Shown: one piece after another, positions 51,528-60,195 of the stretch
Layout of the letters: every line of letters starts with the position of its first letter
How positions within the stretch are numbered: position 1 is the stretch's first letter
Assembly: GCA_020853815.1 (NCBI GenBank)
Contig: JADYYE010000118.1
Span: 1-64,000, forward strand
Direction of reading: 5' to 3'
DNA from: Phycisphaerales bacterium
GTDB taxonomy: Bacteria; Planctomycetota; Phycisphaerae; Phycisphaerales; UBA1924
DNA length: 64,000 nt
Notes under the pieces: model-generated
What the model saw: the letters and a program-made list of their open reading frames with translations, nothing else
What the model was told of the DNA's origin: nothing
Database searches by the model: none
Made by a program: the position numbers and the translations under genes

Positions 51528-51844
51528 CGGTCGCTCCTTCGGGAAGACACTTCAACACGGAGGGACACGGAGGAACACGGCGGGATGGCGAGGGCGCAAC
51601 TTCACCACCGAGACACCGAAGCACAGAGAAGGCACACAGAGAGGAGCACACCAAGACGGGTTCAGAACAGAAAGACAGGGGTCGGATTGCCGCGACTGAG
51701 ACGGTCGCCCCGAGGCCTCAACCCTCCTCGCGAAGCGATCGGATCGCCATCCTATCCCTGGCTTTGCGACATGCGCGATCGCGACCTTCGCTCTGCCGAA
51801 CTCGGCCTCCGTGCTTCTCCGTGTCGCTCCGTGTTGGATCGAAT
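51528..51844. other. Intergenic island bounded by inverted repeats
   Basis: 317 nt without a gene. AACACGGAGGGACACGGAG (51554-51572) and its near-perfect inverse at 51817-51835 (18 of 19 positions) enclose about 240 nt. Inside is a CACCGAGACACCGAAGCACA-type stretch at about 51602-51625. The arms themselves are repeats of CACGGAGG. It may be a non-autonomous mobile element or an expanded simple repeat. Confidence 0.65.
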
Positions 51845-53071
<1,227 letters not shown>

Positions 53072-53270
53072 GACGATCTCCCGAGGGTTTCACAAATCCC
53101 AGCAAGCGTAGGCGGGATTGGTTTGGCGCTTTTCTCGCTCGCGCACGAGATGGCCGCAGCGCCGTGACGCAACGCGGCGCGGCCCGTCCGCGCTCTCGAC
53201 CCCGACCGCCAAGAACGCGTTACACTCCTTCGCCCGCCCGACGCCAAGGAAGCGACGAGGAATCAGCCCC

Positions 53271-53762
53271 ATGACGACGCCAAGCAACCGGCCTCTCGCA
53301 CCCAAGCACGTCGCGCCCGGCGGGGGCGCGATCCTCCACGGCCCGGGCGACACTTCCTACGTCAAGCTCGCGGCCGGCGAGACTGACAACCGCCTCTCGT
53401 TCACCGAGTATCACGTCGTGCCGGGCGCTGGCCCGCCCCTGCACGTGCACACGCTCGAGGACGAGACGTTCTACATCCTCGAGGGCACGATCTCGTTCCA
53501 CGTCGGCGGGAATCGGATCGAGGCAACGCCCGGCACGACGCTGTTCGGCCCGCGGAACGTGCCCCACTGCTTCAAGAACAACACGGGCCGCATCGCCAAG
53601 ATGATCCTGGTCGTCACGCCGCCCAAGAATTTCGAGGATTTCTACGCCGCGATCGGCCGCCCGGTGAACGGCCAGACGCCGGAACTCCCGATCGTCATCG
53701 AGCGGATCGGCCAGCTCGCGCCCAGGCACGGCCTGACGATCTTGGGGCCGAATCCGCTGTAG
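53271..53762 (+). CDS. Cupin-domain protein
   Basis: A 163-residue cupin. HVVPGAGPPLHVHTLEDETF carries two His ligands and a Glu, and FGPRNVPHCFKN gives the second motif. A C-terminal helix follows (NFEDFYAAIGRPV). It resembles single-domain quercetinase/dioxygenase-like cupins, but no substrate is assignable. The start at 53271 is chosen for fit with the family N-terminus; TTACACT lies about 55 nt upstream as a possible -10. Confidence 0.85.
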   Translation: MTTPSNRPLAPKHVAPGGGAILHGPGDTSYVKLAAGETDNRLSFTEYHVVPGAGPPLHVHTLEDETFYILEGTISFHVGGNRIEATPGTTLFGPRNVPHCFKNNTGRIAKMILVVTPPKNFEDFYAAIGRPVNGQTPELPIVIERIGQLAPRHGLTILGPNPL

Positions 53763-53907
53763 GCTCAGTTCCGCGAGAAGAGCGCGATCATTCGGCTTCG
53801 ACCCTGACCGTCACAAGGCCCCAAGTCCGACGTCCAACGTCACGACAACGGGCGAGATGCGCTCATGTGCTATTTGCTCATGTGCAGTGTGCAATGTGGC
53901 TTTGTTC

Positions 53908-54975
53908 CTATCCCAGCATCCTCGCGCCAAAGTCCAGCTTCATCGCCTGCTTGGCCAGGTGCAGCGTCTCTTCCGCGACCGCGTTGCCCTTCTTCAGGCC
54001 GCGTTTGATCACGTCGAGCACGATCGACTCGCCGCCCGGCTCTTCCATCTTGGCGCGTCGCACTCGCATCGGCTCCAGCATCGCGTTGATCGCCTCGCCC
54101 AGCTCGGCCTTGACGTGCCCATCACCGATATTGTCGCCCGCGGCGTATCTCCGCTTGATCTCCGCCGCCCGCGCCGCATCGTGGTTGCCGATGAACGCGT
54201 CGACGTACTGCATGAGGATGTTGCCGGGGTCGCCGGGCTCGGTCGGGCTCTGGCGCCCCGTCGTGATCTTGTTGATCTTCTTCTGCACGGTCTTCGCGTC
54301 GTCGTAGAGAAAGATCGCGTTGCCCAGCGACTTGGACATCTTGTTCTTGCCGTCGATCCCGACGAGGCGCGCCACGCGCCCGATCTTGGCCGCGGGGATC
54401 GGGAAGAGCCCGCCCGATTTCACATGGTCCCTGGGCTCGACGCGGTTGCCCACGCCGCAGTACATCTGGTTAAACTTCAGCGCCACGTCGCGGCACATCT
54501 CGATGTGCGCCTCCTGGTCCTCGCCCACCGGCACAAGCTCCGGGCGGAACGCGAGAATGTCCGCGCACTGCCCCACGGCGTACATCGGGAAGCCGAAGGG
54601 ATAACTGTCGCCCAGCCCCTTGGTCTCGATCTCCGTCTTGAGCGTCGGGTTCCGCATCACCTTGTTGAAGGGGAGCAGCATCGCGAACAGGAACGTCAGT
54701 TCCGCGATCGCCGGCACCTCGGATTGCAGCACGAACGTCGAGCGGTCCGGGTCGAGCCCCACCGCCAGCCAGTCCTTCACGATGCCGATCGTGTTGGCGC
54801 GGATGTCGGCTGGCTTGTCGGCCAGCGTCGTGAACGCGTGGACGTTGGCGATCAGGAAGTAGCAGTCATACTCGTCCTGCAGGCGCAGGCGGTTCTCCAG
54901 CGAACCGACGAAGTGGCCGAGATGCAGGCCGGTGCTGGTGGGCGTGTCGCCGGTCAAGATGCGGGGCTTGCTCAT
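53908..54975 (-). CDS. trpS: Tryptophanyl-tRNA synthetase
   Basis: A 355-residue class I synthetase. The HIGH-like motif is in TGLHLGHFVGSL and the intact KMSKS in DGKNKMSKSLGNAI. FGFPMYAVGQCADIL and VGEDQEAHIEMCRD contribute to the tryptophan pocket and ATP binding. The start at 54975 is preferred: AGGGTA at 54984-54989 (TACCCT on the minus strand) lies 8 nt upstream and the family N-terminus begins there, whereas the open frame from 55119 is a shadow. Confidence 0.96.
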   Translation of the reverse strand: MSKPRILTGDTPTSTGLHLGHFVGSLENRLRLQDEYDCYFLIANVHAFTTLADKPADIRANTIGIVKDWLAVGLDPDRSTFVLQSEVPAIAELTFLFAMLLPFNKVMRNPTLKTEIETKGLGDSYPFGFPMYAVGQCADILAFRPELVPVGEDQEAHIEMCRDVALKFNQMYCGVGNRVEPRDHVKSGGLFPIPAAKIGRVARLVGIDGKNKMSKSLGNAIFLYDDAKTVQKKINKITTGRQSPTEPGDPGNILMQYVDAFIGNHDAARAAEIKRRYAAGDNIGDGHVKAELGEAINAMLEPMRVRRAKMEEPGGESIVLDVIKRGLKKGNAVAEETLHLAKQAMKLDFGARMLG

Positions 54976-55105
54976 AGGGAGGAAGGGTACGCGCGGCGGC
55001 CGCACCACTGCAGAAAAGAAGTGAACCGAGCAAACCGGCGGCGGAAAGCTACGGCCGGAACTTCTGGCTTCGTCGGCTTCCATCCGCGTCTGTCCGTCCG
55101 CGCGG

Positions 55106-55111
55106 TACATT
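55106..55111 (+). promoter_or_regulatory. Putative -10 hexamer of a leaderless promoter
   Basis: TACATT, 6 nt before the ATG at 55118. Confidence 0.35.
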
Positions 55112-55117
55112 GCTCGC

Positions 55118-55933
55118 ATGTCAGTGCCTCCTGCCCAGCCATGGGAGTTTCAAGCAGAAATCGTGCTCACCGAGGAATGCTCGCGCCGACTCCGCGCGGA
55201 GTTTGTCGCCGCATCGCCGGAATGGCGTGTTCACTTCGCGCGCGAACATCGCGAGCTTGCGAGGATATTGTGCGGAGGAGCCATCGCGCTCGCCTGCGGC
55301 TTCACCTTGATCTTCGGTTTTCCGCGTTCGTTCCTTACACTGAGCGGGCTGGGCGCCATGCAAGTGATGCTCATCGCGATCGGCCTGGCCTCCGCCGTCG
55401 TCGGCGTCCGCCGTTTCGCGGCGCTTCGACGCGTCGCCGCCGTGTCCGCCGCCGGAACTGGCGTCGCCTCTCGATCTCCCGCGACCTGTCGATTTCACCT
55501 CTCCGACAAGGGCATTCGGGTGATCGCCCCCAACCTCGATCGCACTCGCCCGTGGGCGAACTACTGCGATGTGCAGTGCCTGCCGAGCTTCGTGATCATC
55601 GACGCGGTTGAGTTTGACAGCGTGGCCATACCCAGGGCGGCCTTCGCCTCCGAGCACGATTGCCAGCACTTCGTTTCGAAGGTCCGATCCCATGTGGAGG
55701 GAGGTGGGAGCTCGAGTTCGGTCCTCATCCCCGAGTACCTTCGGGATCACATGGTCGCCTGTCCCGGATGCAAGTACAACCTGCAAGGAGCCAGCGCAAG
55801 CACCTGCCCCGAATGCGGCCGGTCGCTCACGCTCGCCGAGGTGCCGCACGCTCGACTCTTGCGCCGCGGCGTAACCCTTGCGCCCGACGATCCGAGCACT
55901 CAGAGATCAGGCCAAGCCACAAACGCTTCGTAG
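55118..55933 (+). CDS. Zinc-ribbon membrane protein, paralogue 1
   Basis: A 271-residue protein. Two hydrophobic segments at about residues 51-69 and 76-94 are followed by a soluble domain that resembles the YcxB-like fold (ATCRFHLSDKGIRVIAPN; WANYCDVQCLPSFVIIDAVEF). The C-terminal zinc ribbon is CPGCKYNLQG...CPECGRSL. It is paralogous to the next gene (same order: charged N-terminus, two spans, ligand-like domain, zinc ribbon). Function unknown. Codon use and GC are lower than in neighbouring housekeeping genes. Confidence 0.75.
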   Translation: MSVPPAQPWEFQAEIVLTEECSRRLRAEFVAASPEWRVHFAREHRELARILCGGAIALACGFTLIFGFPRSFLTLSGLGAMQVMLIAIGLASAVVGVRRFAALRRVAAVSAAGTGVASRSPATCRFHLSDKGIRVIAPNLDRTRPWANYCDVQCLPSFVIIDAVEFDSVAIPRAAFASEHDCQHFVSKVRSHVEGGGSSSSVLIPEYLRDHMVACPGCKYNLQGASASTCPECGRSLTLAEVPHARLLRRGVTLAPDDPSTQRSGQATNAS

Positions 55934-55936
55934 AAT
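55931..55936 (+). promoter_or_regulatory. Putative -10 hexamer overlapping the preceding stop codon
   Basis: TAGAAT starts on the TAG stop codon of the upstream gene and lies 5 nt before the ATG at 55942. If real, the second paralogue has its own leaderless transcript. Confidence 0.3.
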
Positions 55937-55941
55937 GATGC

Positions 55942-56709
55942 ATGCCCTCCGACGCCGCCGAAATGCCCTTCGCTGAGTTCTCGCTCGAGGTAACCGAAGA
56001 CCATCTCCGGCGCTTCTACGCATCAGCCGTCGCGAACTCGGATGAATGGAAGCTCGCCCTTGACCGATTCCGGCAGAAAATACGCCTGAATACCTGGGCT
56101 GTGGTCATTTTCATCGTCGCGTTTTTCACCGTTCTTGTACTGGTGGTCATGGGAGTGGTCGCCGAGCGCTTCGCACCCTTGCTCCTCCTCGGAGCGATCG
56201 TGAGCGCAGGCACATCAGCCCTTCACGGTCAGCAACTCCGAACTCAGTTCAAGGCAGTACAGTCCGGCGACCTCTGGCTCAAGCAGAGCGTGGAAAGCGG
56301 GGCCGTCGGTCCTTGGAAGATCGACTTTTCAGATTCCGGTGTCCGCTCGAGAATGCGCAACACCGACGCGACGTATGGCTGGGAGCACTTCAGCGCAGCG
56401 GAGCTTGTGCCGTCGCACGTCGCTGTTCTTGCCAGCCAAGGTGTCTCGATGTACATCCCGATCGAGCTCTTCACCAGCGATGAGGCTGCTCGTGGCTTCG
56501 TGCGGCGCGTGCAGTCGATTCTTGAATCGCACGCGTGCACCGCCGCTCACCGCATCGTGGCGTACCTCCGCGATCAATCCACCCCGTGCCCGAAATGCCG
56601 CTACGACCTCAAGGGCGTTCAACACGCGACCTGCCCTGAATGCGGCCTCGCGCTCAGTTTCGAGAACGTCCCGGGCGCACGCGGAGTCGTCATGCCGCCC
56701 CGAAACTGA
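55942..56709 (+). CDS. Zinc-ribbon membrane protein, paralogue 2
   Basis: A 255-residue protein 8 nt after its paralogue. Two hydrophobic segments at about residues 52-72 and 76-96 lead to a soluble domain (WKIDFSDSGVRSRM; YGWEHFSAAELVPSHVAVL) and a zinc ribbon CPKCRYDLKG...CPECGLAL. The YGWEHFSA...VPIELF-like segment is typical of YcxB-like proteins. It may act with the first copy in one membrane complex. Function unknown. Confidence 0.75.
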   Translation: MPSDAAEMPFAEFSLEVTEDHLRRFYASAVANSDEWKLALDRFRQKIRLNTWAVVIFIVAFFTVLVLVVMGVVAERFAPLLLLGAIVSAGTSALHGQQLRTQFKAVQSGDLWLKQSVESGAVGPWKIDFSDSGVRSRMRNTDATYGWEHFSAAELVPSHVAVLASQGVSMYIPIELFTSDEAARGFVRRVQSILESHACTAAHRIVAYLRDQSTPCPKCRYDLKGVQHATCPECGLALSFENVPGARGVVMPPRN

Positions 56710-56714
56710 TCGCC

Positions 56715-57599
56715 TTACTTCCCACCCTCCGCTCTCACGTCCGACTTCGCCGCGCCCGGCGTTTGCGTTCCCCCCTGCGGCCCCCCAGTTGGTCCATAGC
56801 TCGCCGCGACGCGCACCCACGTCTTCTCGATCTCGCCCACCATCTTCGAGAACGCCGCCTTCTCGGCACGCAATCTCGAATCATCGATCGCGTCGCTGGT
56901 GGTCCACAGGTTCGCGAGCTGGCTGGCCTTCTCCGTCGCCTCCGCCAGGCCGTAGACATAGCCCGTCCGCGTATCGACCAGCGCCGCCGACGCCGTCGTC
57001 GTCACCTGCGCCTCTTCCGCCGGGAACATCCCCAGCGTGATCGTGCCCAGGATCGGGATCAGCGTCTTGCTCCCGAAGCGCGTGTCGATCGTGTAGACGA
57101 GCACCACGTCGGCCTGCAAATCCGCGGCCGCCAGGCGCAGGCTCTTCTCGTCGTTCACCCGCTCGGGCACGACCAGCCGGTTCATGGGCGCCAGCCCGCG
57201 CACCATGGGCAGCTTGCCGAGCCGCTCCATGTCGACATCGCTCTCGAGCTCGCGGAGCGTGACGACGCTGAACTTTCCCTCGCCGCGCGAGCCGTGGTAG
57301 CTGTGCGAGCGGTAGTCGTTGTCCTGCACGCGCACCGTGGCGATGACCGCGGGGAAATTGGCCGCGGGCTTGCGCGCCAGCCGCTCCGCGATCTCCTTGT
57401 CGGTGAGCAACGCCTGCTGATCCTGCGTGATGCCCAGCGCGCGGAAGTCGGCCGGCCCGCCGGGCACGCTGTAACTTGAACAGCCCCCGAGCGTGGCCGC
57501 GCCCAGCACCATCGCGATGCCCAAACCCACCACGCCGAACACGTTGAACACGTTGAACACGCACAACACGCTGGGCACCGAGGCGAACATTCCACGCAT
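56715..57599 (-). CDS. Lipoprotein, unknown
   Basis: A 294-residue protein. A long hydrophobic signal ends in ATLGGCSSY, a lipobox with the lipidated Cys. The mature part has FRALGITQDQQALLTDKEIAERLA, VVTLRELESDVDMERL, ADVVLVYTIDTRF and a TTASAALVDTRTGYVYGLAEA segment. The alternating strands resemble outer-membrane-associated lipoproteins of the 'ABC-type/TolB-like' scaffold, but I cannot name the family. The signal peptide contains VFNVFNVFGV, encoded by 9-nt tandem repeats (57531-57560). AAGGAGGTG lies just before the ATG at 57599. Confidence 0.75.
   Translation of the reverse strand: MRGMFASVPSVLCVFNVFNVFGVVGLGIAMVLGAATLGGCSSYSVPGGPADFRALGITQDQQALLTDKEIAERLARKPAANFPAVIATVRVQDNDYRSHSYHGSRGEGKFSVVTLRELESDVDMERLGKLPMVRGLAPMNRLVVPERVNDEKSLRLAAADLQADVVLVYTIDTRFGSKTLIPILGTITLGMFPAEEAQVTTTASAALVDTRTGYVYGLAEATEKASQLANLWTTSDAIDDSRLRAEKAAFSKMVGEIEKTWVRVAASYGPTGGPQGGTQTPGAAKSDVRAEGGK
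57531..57560. repeat. 9-nt tandem repeat in a signal-peptide coding region
   Basis: Plus strand GAACACGTT units (gaacacgttgaacacgttgaacac), encoding the NVF repeats of the lipoprotein's signal peptide. Unit gain or loss keeps the frame. Confidence 0.75.
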
Positions 57600-57698
57600 G
57601 GAGCACCTCCTTGTCGGCGCAGTGTATCGTCCCGTCCAATCGCCTGCCCCCCAATTCGGGTGAGCGTTCTTTGCGCCCCATATCTCTGCAAATCCAGC

Positions 57699-57729
57699 TT
57701 GACTGACCGCCCCCCCCCCCCTGTATGTT
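57699..57729 (+). promoter_or_regulatory. Sigma70-type promoter with a 12-C run in its spacer
   Basis: TTGACT (57699-57704) and TATGTT (57724-57729) are separated by 19 nt, of which 57710-57721 are twelve consecutive C. Ten C would give the optimal 17-nt spacing. A GGAG at 57745-57748 and the pseudopilin ATG at 57756 follow. Slippage in the C run would change promoter strength, as known for some phase-variable promoters. Confidence 0.6.
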
Positions 57730-57755
57730 GATATCAGTTGCACCGGAGACCTTGG

Positions 57756-58451
57756 ATGACTCCAGCGCCGGGCCGCCCAACACGCCGCGCCTTCTCGCTC
57801 ATCGAGCTCGTGGTTGTCATCGGGATCGTGATGGTGCTGATCGGGCTGCTCTCACCGATGCTGCGCGGCACATGGTCCGCGGCCCAGGGAAGCAAGCACC
57901 TGGTTCTTGTTCAGCAGCACGCCGTGCTCGTTGATCAGTTTCTCCAGAGCAACAAGGACATCTACCCGCTCCACGGCGTCAACGTCGGCGAGGCGTGGGA
58001 GAAGTGGTACCAGCCACTGGTAAGTTCGGGTCTGCTCTCCGAGAGTGACATCGACGAGAGCAAGAGCGCCAAGGGCGCTCGTGCCGAAGCCTTCGCTATC
58101 TCCGTGGCGATGGTCTATCCGCGCGAGTTCATGCAGCCCGGCAAGACCAAGGAAGACCTGTGGAAGCAACCCAACGCGCCGATCCGCCGCGCCTGGGTCA
58201 CATGGCCAGACAAGAAGGGTCTGCTCTTCGCGCCCCAGGTCGAATGGACCGGGTCGACCGCGGAGAATCCTTATTCCGGCTGGTGCTGCGGCTTCGAGAG
58301 CCCCCCAGGGCCGGTCGCGTTCGCGGACAACCACGCCGAGACACTCCGCTGGACGGATTGCGTCATCGGCGACGAACTCGTGCATGAGAACTTGGTCGGC
58401 CTGCCCGTCGCCACCACATGGGACGGGTTTGCCGGCACAGACAAACCATAG
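57756..58451 (+). CDS. Type II secretion/type IV-like pseudopilin
   Basis: A 231-residue protein with the prepilin signature TRRAFSLIELVVVIGI. Cleavage is expected between Ala12 and Phe13 (Ala replaces the usual Gly), with Glu17 at position +5. A membrane-spanning N-helix is followed by a globular domain with PLHGVNVGEAWEKWY, a late YSGWCCGFESPPG loop with two Cys, and FADNHAETLRW. The C-terminal part resembles planctomycete pseudopilin-like proteins. It begins an operon of four genes. TTG 57738 is a weaker start. Confidence 0.88.
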   Translation: MTPAPGRPTRRAFSLIELVVVIGIVMVLIGLLSPMLRGTWSAAQGSKHLVLVQQHAVLVDQFLQSNKDIYPLHGVNVGEAWEKWYQPLVSSGLLSESDIDESKSAKGARAEAFAISVAMVYPREFMQPGKTKEDLWKQPNAPIRRAWVTWPDKKGLLFAPQVEWTGSTAENPYSGWCCGFESPPGPVAFADNHAETLRWTDCVIGDELVHENLVGLPVATTWDGFAGTDKP

Positions 58452-58464
58452 AAAGGAGCGTCCA

Positions 58465-58863
58465 ATGTCCAAGTTGAAGCAGACTCTCGTCAAGTTCGCA
58501 CTGTTCCTGTCGTTTTCCGTGGCGGCGGCGACACCCATCTGCGTCAAACCATCATTCAGCTGTTCGGGAACGTGCGGGGCTGCGGGATTCACCATTTGCG
58601 AAGAAGGCTACGTCCCGGGCTCGCCTGGCCAGTTCGCGACGCTCCAGATCGTCATCCCCGCGGTATGCACGACCTACGGAAACGCGGCGGACACCGTAAC
58701 CGGCGTTTGCGGTGTGGACCCGCCCGCGGGTTACGATCCGGTGCCGCTGGGTTGCGGTGGCGGACAGGAAGGGCAGTGTTGCTACAAGAAGACTCTTCCT
58801 GCCGGTCCGGTGACAACTGTGTTTTATAAGAACATCATTCGCTATGGAGGCTTTGATTGCTGA
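58465..58863 (+). CDS. Secreted cysteine-rich protein
   Basis: A 132-residue protein with a signal peptide (LVKFALFLSFSVAAA) and ten Cys at residues 26, 33, 37, 45, 68, 82, 97, 105, 106 and 132, an even number and so compatible with five disulfides. GGGQEGQCCYKK and a C-terminal GGFDC stand out. No family is recognised. GAAAGGAGCG precedes the ATG. It follows the pseudopilin by 13 nt and precedes a membrane protein and a MauE-like protein, which suggests a disulfide-dependent folding pathway. Confidence 0.75.
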   Translation: MSKLKQTLVKFALFLSFSVAAATPICVKPSFSCSGTCGAAGFTICEEGYVPGSPGQFATLQIVIPAVCTTYGNAADTVTGVCGVDPPAGYDPVPLGCGGGQEGQCCYKKTLPAGPVTTVFYKNIIRYGGFDC

Positions 58864-58882
58864 CACTTGCGGGGAGGACTCG

Positions 58883-59758
58883 ATGACGCAGCCAGCCGAC
58901 GACCTACACGGTTGGGTTCGCATGTACGTACCGAGCTCGGGTTCCGTATTCGCCGAGTATCGCGCCGCGGGCGAGAACGCATCAAAGGCGATCTTCATCA
59001 ACGCCTACGACGTCAAGAGTCACGCCTGGTTCCGAGTCGGAAGCGCGGGCATCGAGGGGCGAGACCCATCCGGGCGAGGGTTCCGACGCGAAAAGGGCAC
59101 GCACAATATCACGCCCTGGGATGTCCATCCCACCGCGAGCGCCAGCGTCCCCGTCGATCCGACGTTTCCCGCCGTCGCGCTGATCGAACTCGCCCCATCG
59201 CTCGACTCGGCGAAGTCCGCCATGCTTGTCGCCGACTCCAAACTCAAGCTCGAGTTCCTGTGGCCAAAGGGATGGCGCCACTATCAGCCCGGCTACTTCA
59301 AGGAGGGCTTCACCGACCTCACCCCCATCCCCGTCACCTACGTCTACGACGCCGAGCTGCGCCCGTCCAGTCACACCATCGGCGATCAAGACGCGGGGCT
59401 TCCCGTCGAATACGCGCCGAACTCACCGCCCCACTTCCCGGTCGCGCAGGTGACGGCTCGCAGCGCTTGGCAACTCGTCAACCTCGAGTACATCCCCGAA
59501 GGCGACCCCACCAGGTTCACCATCGCGGGCGTCGAGGCTCTCATCCGCAAACGTCCCGATCTGGTCACCAACCCCGACGCCACCATCCGTGTTCCGATCA
59601 AACGATCTTCGGAGCAAGCGGTTCAATCAACCCCCGAGAGTCTTCCCCCCATCGACGCGACCCGCACAACGTCGACGGGCTTCGGCTGGCCGTGGATCCT
59701 CTCGGGCGCTGTGCTGATCGGCATCGCTCTCTTCGTCAAGTATCGCAGGGCTTCGTGA
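58883..59758 (+). CDS. Tail-anchored protein of unknown function
   Basis: A 291-residue protein without an N-terminal signal. The body is beta-rich (GWVRMYVPSSG; HAWFRVGSAGIEG; WRHYQPGYFKEGF), and a single C-terminal hydrophobic segment (WPWILSGAVLIGIALFV) ends in KYRRAS. The start at 58883 has GGGGAGGAC just upstream; ATG 58844 is an alternative that would overlap the preceding gene by 20 nt. It overlaps the next start by TGATG. The family is not recognised. Confidence 0.7.
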   Translation: MTQPADDLHGWVRMYVPSSGSVFAEYRAAGENASKAIFINAYDVKSHAWFRVGSAGIEGRDPSGRGFRREKGTHNITPWDVHPTASASVPVDPTFPAVALIELAPSLDSAKSAMLVADSKLKLEFLWPKGWRHYQPGYFKEGFTDLTPIPVTYVYDAELRPSSHTIGDQDAGLPVEYAPNSPPHFPVAQVTARSAWQLVNLEYIPEGDPTRFTIAGVEALIRKRPDLVTNPDATIRVPIKRSSEQAVQSTPESLPPIDATRTTSTGFGWPWILSGAVLIGIALFVKYRRAS

Positions 59759-60186
59759 TGCTGCGTTCAATCCTCATCCCCAGCGCCGTTCTCGCGGCCG
59801 TGATCTTGCTGCTGCTCTCGGGATTCGAGAAGACGCAGGACGTCACATCCTTCGAGTCGATCCTCAGGTCGCACGCGCTCGTGGCAAGCTCCGACTTGCT
59901 CCCCTTGCTCTCACGGATCATTCCCGTCGGCGAGATTGTCGTTGCGTCTCTCTCAATCTTCTTGCTCCTGCGCAAGCGCCCGCGCCCCGCGCTCCTGCTG
60001 CTTGCGGTCATCGCGGGAGCCTTCGCGTTCTATGCGCTCGCGCTCGTCGTCAATCCGCCGCCCGCTCCCACCAAGTGCGGCTGCGGCGTGCTGCGCGGCG
60101 CCGAGGCCGCCGACTGGACCTTCATCTCCACCACCAACTTTCTCGCCGCCGCCGTCCTCAGCTTGCTTCGGGCCTTCGCGAAGTAG
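59758..60186 (+). CDS. MauE/DoxX-like redox-associated membrane protein
   Basis: A 142-residue protein with four membrane segments. FEKTQDVTSFESILRSHAL is the MauE-type signature, and a KCGCGVLRG loop holds paired Cys. MauE-like proteins take part in disulfide formation or electron transfer for exported proteins. That fits the ten-Cys peptide two genes upstream. It converges on the CPBP gene with 9 nt between stops. Confidence 0.82.
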   Translation: MLRSILIPSAVLAAVILLLLSGFEKTQDVTSFESILRSHALVASSDLLPLLSRIIPVGEIVVASLSIFLLLRKRPRPALLLLAVIAGAFAFYALALVVNPPPAPTKCGCGVLRGAEAADWTFISTTNFLAAAVLSLLRAFAK

Positions 60187-60195
60187 CGGGGCCAA

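Noticed and set aside
53857-55611. A 584-residue open frame on the plus strand
   Set aside because: Antisense to trpS with intact HIGH and KMSKS motifs.
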